Assembly (NCBI GenBank): GCA_023245265.1
Contig: JAHFKQ010000039.1
Span: 1-7,446 of the forward strand
Length of the DNA: 7,446 nt
Direction: 5' to 3'
Source of the DNA: Candidatus Collierbacteria bacterium
Lineage (GTDB): Bacteria > Patescibacteriota > Microgenomatia > UBA1400 > MFAQ01
The notes under the pieces were generated by a model. It worked only from the letters and a program-made list of their open reading frames with translations, was not told the origin of the DNA and made no database searches. The position numbers and the translations under genes were made by a program. Shown here piece after piece: positions 5,950 to 7,446 of this stretch (position 1 is the stretch's first letter; every line of letters starts with the position of its first letter).

Positions 5950-6387
5950 ATGAACTCACTCGTAAATGATGTGGAGAAGGTTGACCCTCAAAAGGAAAAT
6001 GCGGAAGTATTTGAGGAAACATTGGCCCTTGAAGAGCTGAGAAAAGAAGTGATCGAAAGACTGGAATGGATAGAGAAAAATGACACCGGGCAGTTTTGGT
6101 GGGAGGACAAGCCCCTCATAAATCTCTTCATGACGCTCTATAAGTGTGGCTGTATCCTTCTACCCAAAAAGCCGGTAGAAAGATTGCGATGGATCGCCCT
6201 GCTATGCCTGGAAATTAGTAATCTGGAAGAATTTGATTGCGGGAATATCATTATTCCTCTCGATTTTTTGCCAGATTCCCTGCTTTTCGTCTTTGAGGAG
6301 CCTTACGGAAGGGCGGTAATGGAAGGTGTTTTAAATTTACGAGAGCAGCTTAGCACCCTGGGTTGGGAAGCGGTTTTTCCCGAATGA
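5950..6387 (+). CDS. Hypothetical protein, 145 residues
   Basis: I do not recognise this protein. It is soluble, acidic and predicted mostly helical, with no signal peptide. An acidic N-terminus (1-30, Glu-rich) leads into a helix, LRKEVIERLEWIEKND (30-45). A Trp/Phe/Leu-rich central part follows with GQFWWEDKP (47-55) and three Cys (CGC at 66-68 region and a later one), then a proline-bounded hydrophobic segment, IIIPLDFLPDSLLFVFEEP (about 100-118). The composition suggests a small globular protein with a repeat-like helical fold, perhaps a binding partner rather than an enzyme. It is a single-gene unit: its own extended -10 promoter, a strong ribosome binding site that fixes the start, and an intrinsic terminator 9 bp after the stop. 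Expression is probably higher or regulated differently from its neighbours. Confidence 0.8.
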   Translation: MNSLVNDVEKVDPQKENAEVFEETLALEELRKEVIERLEWIEKNDTGQFWWEDKPLINLFMTLYKCGCILLPKKPVERLRWIALLCLEISNLEEFDCGNIIIPLDFLPDSLLFVFEEPYGRAVMEGVLNLREQLSTLGWEAVFPE

Positions 6388-6396
6388 GCCTGTCTA

Positions 6397-6418
6397 CCCC
6401 GCCTCGGCGGGGTTTTTT
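6397..6418 (+). terminator. Intrinsic terminator
   Basis: CCCCGC (6397-6402) pairs with GCGGGG (6407-6412) around a CTCG tetraloop, followed by six T (6413-6418). It lies 9 bp after the stop of the 145-residue protein gene and insulates it from the tRNA region. It is the only clear rho-independent terminator in the window. Confidence 0.9.
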
Positions 6419-6432
6419 ATGGCCAAATGAGG

Positions 6433-6438
6433 TAAAAT
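6433..6438 (+). promoter_or_regulatory. -10 box of the tRNA-Gln region
   Basis: TAAAAT ends 10 nt before the first tRNA-like copy at 6449. No promoter-like box is seen directly before the intact tRNA at 6598, so this one probably drives transcription through the fragment and the insert into the tRNA. No good -35 box is visible; that position falls in the terminator. Confidence 0.4.
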
Positions 6439-6447
6439 AGAGGCACA

Positions 6448-6471
6448 TTGCCGAGTCGTCTAATGGTAAGA
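6448..6471 (+). pseudogene. Duplicated 5' portion of tRNA-Gln (acceptor strand and D-loop)
   Basis: Bases 6448-6468 are identical over 21 nt to 6597-6617, the 5' end of the intact tRNA-Gln: acceptor strand TGCCGAG, TC, D-stem GTCT and D-loop AATGGTA. After that the copies diverge (AGAGC here against GGACG). No anticodon stem, T-arm (GGTTCGA) or 3' acceptor strand CTCGGCA follows before the intact gene, so this cannot fold as a tRNA. It is a truncated copy or one side of a target-site duplication. Because it follows the -10 box, it may be transcribed as the 5' leader of the tRNA precursor. Confidence 0.75.
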
Positions 6472-6596
6472 GCTTGCTCGTCTTTCTTTCGATAATACAA
6501 TTATCGAAATGGCAGACTTGCGCTTCCTCTTATTTCCGCTCATAACTTCGTTATGATGCTTGGAAATAGGCCGTTACTCGTCAATCATTAACATTC
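6469..6596 (+). repeat. Hairpin-rich 128-bp insert between the tRNA-Gln copies
   Basis: This segment lies between two 21-nt direct repeats (6448-6468, 6597-6617) and has no reading frame of note. It holds a small GAGC-TT-GCTC hairpin (6470-6479), a perfect 10-bp hairpin TTTCGATAAT/ATTATCGAAA with loop ACA (6487-6509), and a longer hairpin. In the last, CTTATTTCC (6529-6537) pairs with GGAAATAGG (6562-6570) and encloses an inner stem CATAAC/GTTATG (6541-6546/6550-6555). The ends carry no terminal inverted repeats. It could be a small mobile-element remnant or a structured RNA processed from the tRNA precursor. Confidence 0.6.
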
Positions 6597-6597
6597 T

Positions 6598-6669
6598 TGC
6601 CGAGTCGTCTAATGGTAGGACGTCGCCCTCTGGAGGCGAATATTCCTGGTTCGAGTCCAGGCTCGGCAA
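6598..6669 (+). tRNA. glnT: tRNA-Gln (anticodon CUG)
   Basis: A complete cloverleaf reading CAG codons. The acceptor stem TGCCGAG (6598-6604) pairs perfectly with CTCGGCA (6662-6668). The D-arm is GTCT/GGAC around AATGGTA. The anticodon stem TCGCC (6623-6627) pairs with GGCGA (6635-6639) around CTCTGGA, giving anticodon CTG at 6630-6632. The variable loop is 5 nt, and the T-arm CCTGG/CCAGG (6645-6661) has loop TTCGAGT. The discriminator base is A6669, followed by CAA, so the 3' CCA is not encoded and must be added by a nucleotidyltransferase. The gene converges on the minus-strand CDS ending 5 bp downstream. Confidence 0.95.
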
Positions 6670-6673
6670 CAAA

Positions 6674-7183
6674 TTATATTTTTCGGCTGTCGTAGGCCCA
6701 GTGAAGAATGGCCTGTCTTTGTTTTGGTCTACAGGATAGATCCCCTTTTCGACAATTTTTCTTGACTTGGGCAATATGACGATTGATGGCTAGCCATCTC
6801 TTGATCTGTTTATCGTCCTCTACCGGTAACCTCCTGCCCATAAAGTAGCGACAGTACCACTGGAACCACCCTCGGGGGTCATCTTTATAAATCCAGCCTT
6901 TCTTACGCCAAACTGGAAGTGGCTGACTAGCATTAACGCCAAATAAATTGAGAGAGGCATCGTGCTTTTTTGGATTTAGCTTGGCTTTGGCATACCAATC
7001 TTTGGGGAATTCTTTTTCACAGTCGGTCATATACTTTCCTCCGAAGACACCAAGAGCCAACATTTGTTTTGGAGTCAGCTCGGGCATAAAGCGCGGATCA
7101 AAATTTTTACCCATCGGTTCAGTCAAGACATAAACAAAACCTTTTTGCATTTTGTCGTTGACGGTTACAGTCTTTGATCTCAT
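6674..7183 (-). CDS. Conserved Trp-rich protein of unknown function
   Basis: A 169-residue soluble protein that I recognise only as a conserved uncharacterised family, recalled from diverse bacteria and some eukaryotes. Likely conserved blocks are YVLTEPMGKNFDP (18-30), ELTPKQMLALGVFGGKYM (35-52) with a nearby DC, FGVNASQPLPVWRKKGWIY (81-99), DPRGWFQWYCRYFMGRR (102-118), QIKRWLAINRHIAQVKKNC (126-144) and a C-terminal RQRQAILHWAYDSRKI-like end. It is basic, with many Trp and Arg and four Cys, which could suit nucleic-acid or metal binding, but no known catalytic motif is visible. The ATG at 7183 shares ATGA with the stop of the upstream DUF1295 gene, so the two are translationally coupled. There is no signal peptide. 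Function unknown. Confidence 0.8.
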   Translation of the reverse strand: MRSKTVTVNDKMQKGFVYVLTEPMGKNFDPRFMPELTPKQMLALGVFGGKYMTDCEKEFPKDWYAKAKLNPKKHDASLNLFGVNASQPLPVWRKKGWIYKDDPRGWFQWYCRYFMGRRLPVEDDKQIKRWLAINRHIAQVKKNCRKGDLSCRPKQRQAILHWAYDSRKI

Positions 7184-7446
7184 AAAGTTTTTGGTGGCAG
7201 AGGAAAAAATACACTCGTTTTCTTTTTATACTCTTCCCAATCCGGCCGGCCAAGATATTTTTTCTCGAGCAAAGGAACACCAGAAACAAAAAGTATTAAG
7301 AAGGTGATGGTCAGAGGTCCGATAATGGTAAAAAATGCGCCGGAAATAGAAAGAGCAATAATATAAATGCCCCACCATTGGGTGACTTCTCCAAAATAAT
7401 TGGGGTGACGAGAATACCGCCAAAGACCCTGATCCATTAATTTACC
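7180..7446 (-). CDS. DUF1295-type membrane protein (steroid 5-alpha-reductase C-terminal-like), 5' end missing
   Basis: The last 88 residues of a membrane protein cut by the window edge. The frame is open to the edge, reading GKLMDQGLWRYSRHPNYFGE, and in this family conserved sequence precedes GLW, so the Met at 7437 is internal rather than the start. The GLWRYSRHPNYFGE motif followed by a WWGI helix is the hallmark of DUF1295 and the related reductase/isoprenylcysteine methyltransferase fold, where His and Asn help bind the cofactor. Two membrane helices follow (about 22-40 and 42-60 of the fragment), then PLLEKKYLGRPDWEEYKKKT, also typical. It probably acts on a lipid-like substrate with NADPH or SAM; which is not known. 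Its stop overlaps the next gene's start (ATGA). Confidence 0.88.
   Translation of the reverse strand, partial: GKLMDQGLWRYSRHPNYFGEVTQWWGIYIIALSISGAFFTIIGPLTITFLILFVSGVPLLEKKYLGRPDWEEYKKKTSVFFPLPPKTL

Noticed and set aside
6449..6480. Split tRNA 5' half acting with a trans partner
   Set aside because: The copy ends in the D-loop, not at a known split position, and no 3' half is present in the window. An intact tRNA-Gln lies just downstream.
6529..6580. Integron attC site in the long hairpin
   Set aside because: The required RYYYAAC and GTTRRRY core sites are not present at the hairpin ends, and no integrase gene is visible.
6449..6669. Intron-containing tRNA spanning both tRNA-like copies
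   Set aside because: The downstream copy is a complete cloverleaf by itself, so nothing needs to be spliced, and 128 bp is too short for a normal group I intron. An intron would not duplicate the 5' exon.
1..7446. CRISPR array, insertion sequence or defence system
   Set aside because: No regularly spaced repeats, transposase motifs or nuclease/defence domains were seen on either strand.

Overview
The window is bacterial DNA of moderate G+C, densely packed and read with the standard code (TGA is used only as a stop). Short leaders, tiny intergenic gaps, a tRNA gene without encoded CCA, and a secreted Arg/Glu-rich coiled-coil protein next to a mini-lipoprotein suggest a member of the Candidate Phyla Radiation (Patescibacteria), perhaps Microgenomates/Paceibacteria-like. 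This placement is an inference from gene style, not from a marker gene. I see no complete defence, secretion or mobile system.

Left part (1-2540): a class I SAM-dependent methyltransferase (+) runs tail-to-tail, with a 29-bp overlap, into nadR (-). nadR overlaps the 3' end of pnuC (-). PnuC and NadR form a compact nicotinamide riboside salvage unit: PnuC imports the riboside, and NadR phosphorylates it and adenylylates NMN to NAD. This would suit a reduced cell that scavenges its NAD precursor.

Middle (2540-5110): a second SAM methyltransferase is transcribed divergently from pnuC, from promoters whose -35 boxes overlap almost completely. It is followed by an ABC-2 exporter pair (ATPase and membrane subunit, overlapping by 14 bp).

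Right part (5110-7446): a two-gene minus-strand operon encodes an exported Arg/Glu-rich helical protein and a 72-residue lipoprotein. Divergent from it is a 145-residue protein of unknown function, which has the only strong Shine-Dalgarno site and long leader in the window and ends at a clear intrinsic terminator. Next come an isolated copy of the 5' portion of tRNA-Gln, a hairpin-rich insert, and an intact tRNA-Gln(CUG). A minus-strand pair closes the window: a conserved Trp-rich protein of unknown function, coupled by ATGA to a DUF1295-type membrane protein cut by the window edge.

The most interesting signals are (i) the duplicated tRNA-Gln 5' portion around a structured 128-bp insert, (ii) -10 boxes placed 5-8 nt before five start codons, which predicts leaderless or near-leaderless mRNAs, and (iii) the shared divergent promoter with an inverted repeat in front of pnuC.
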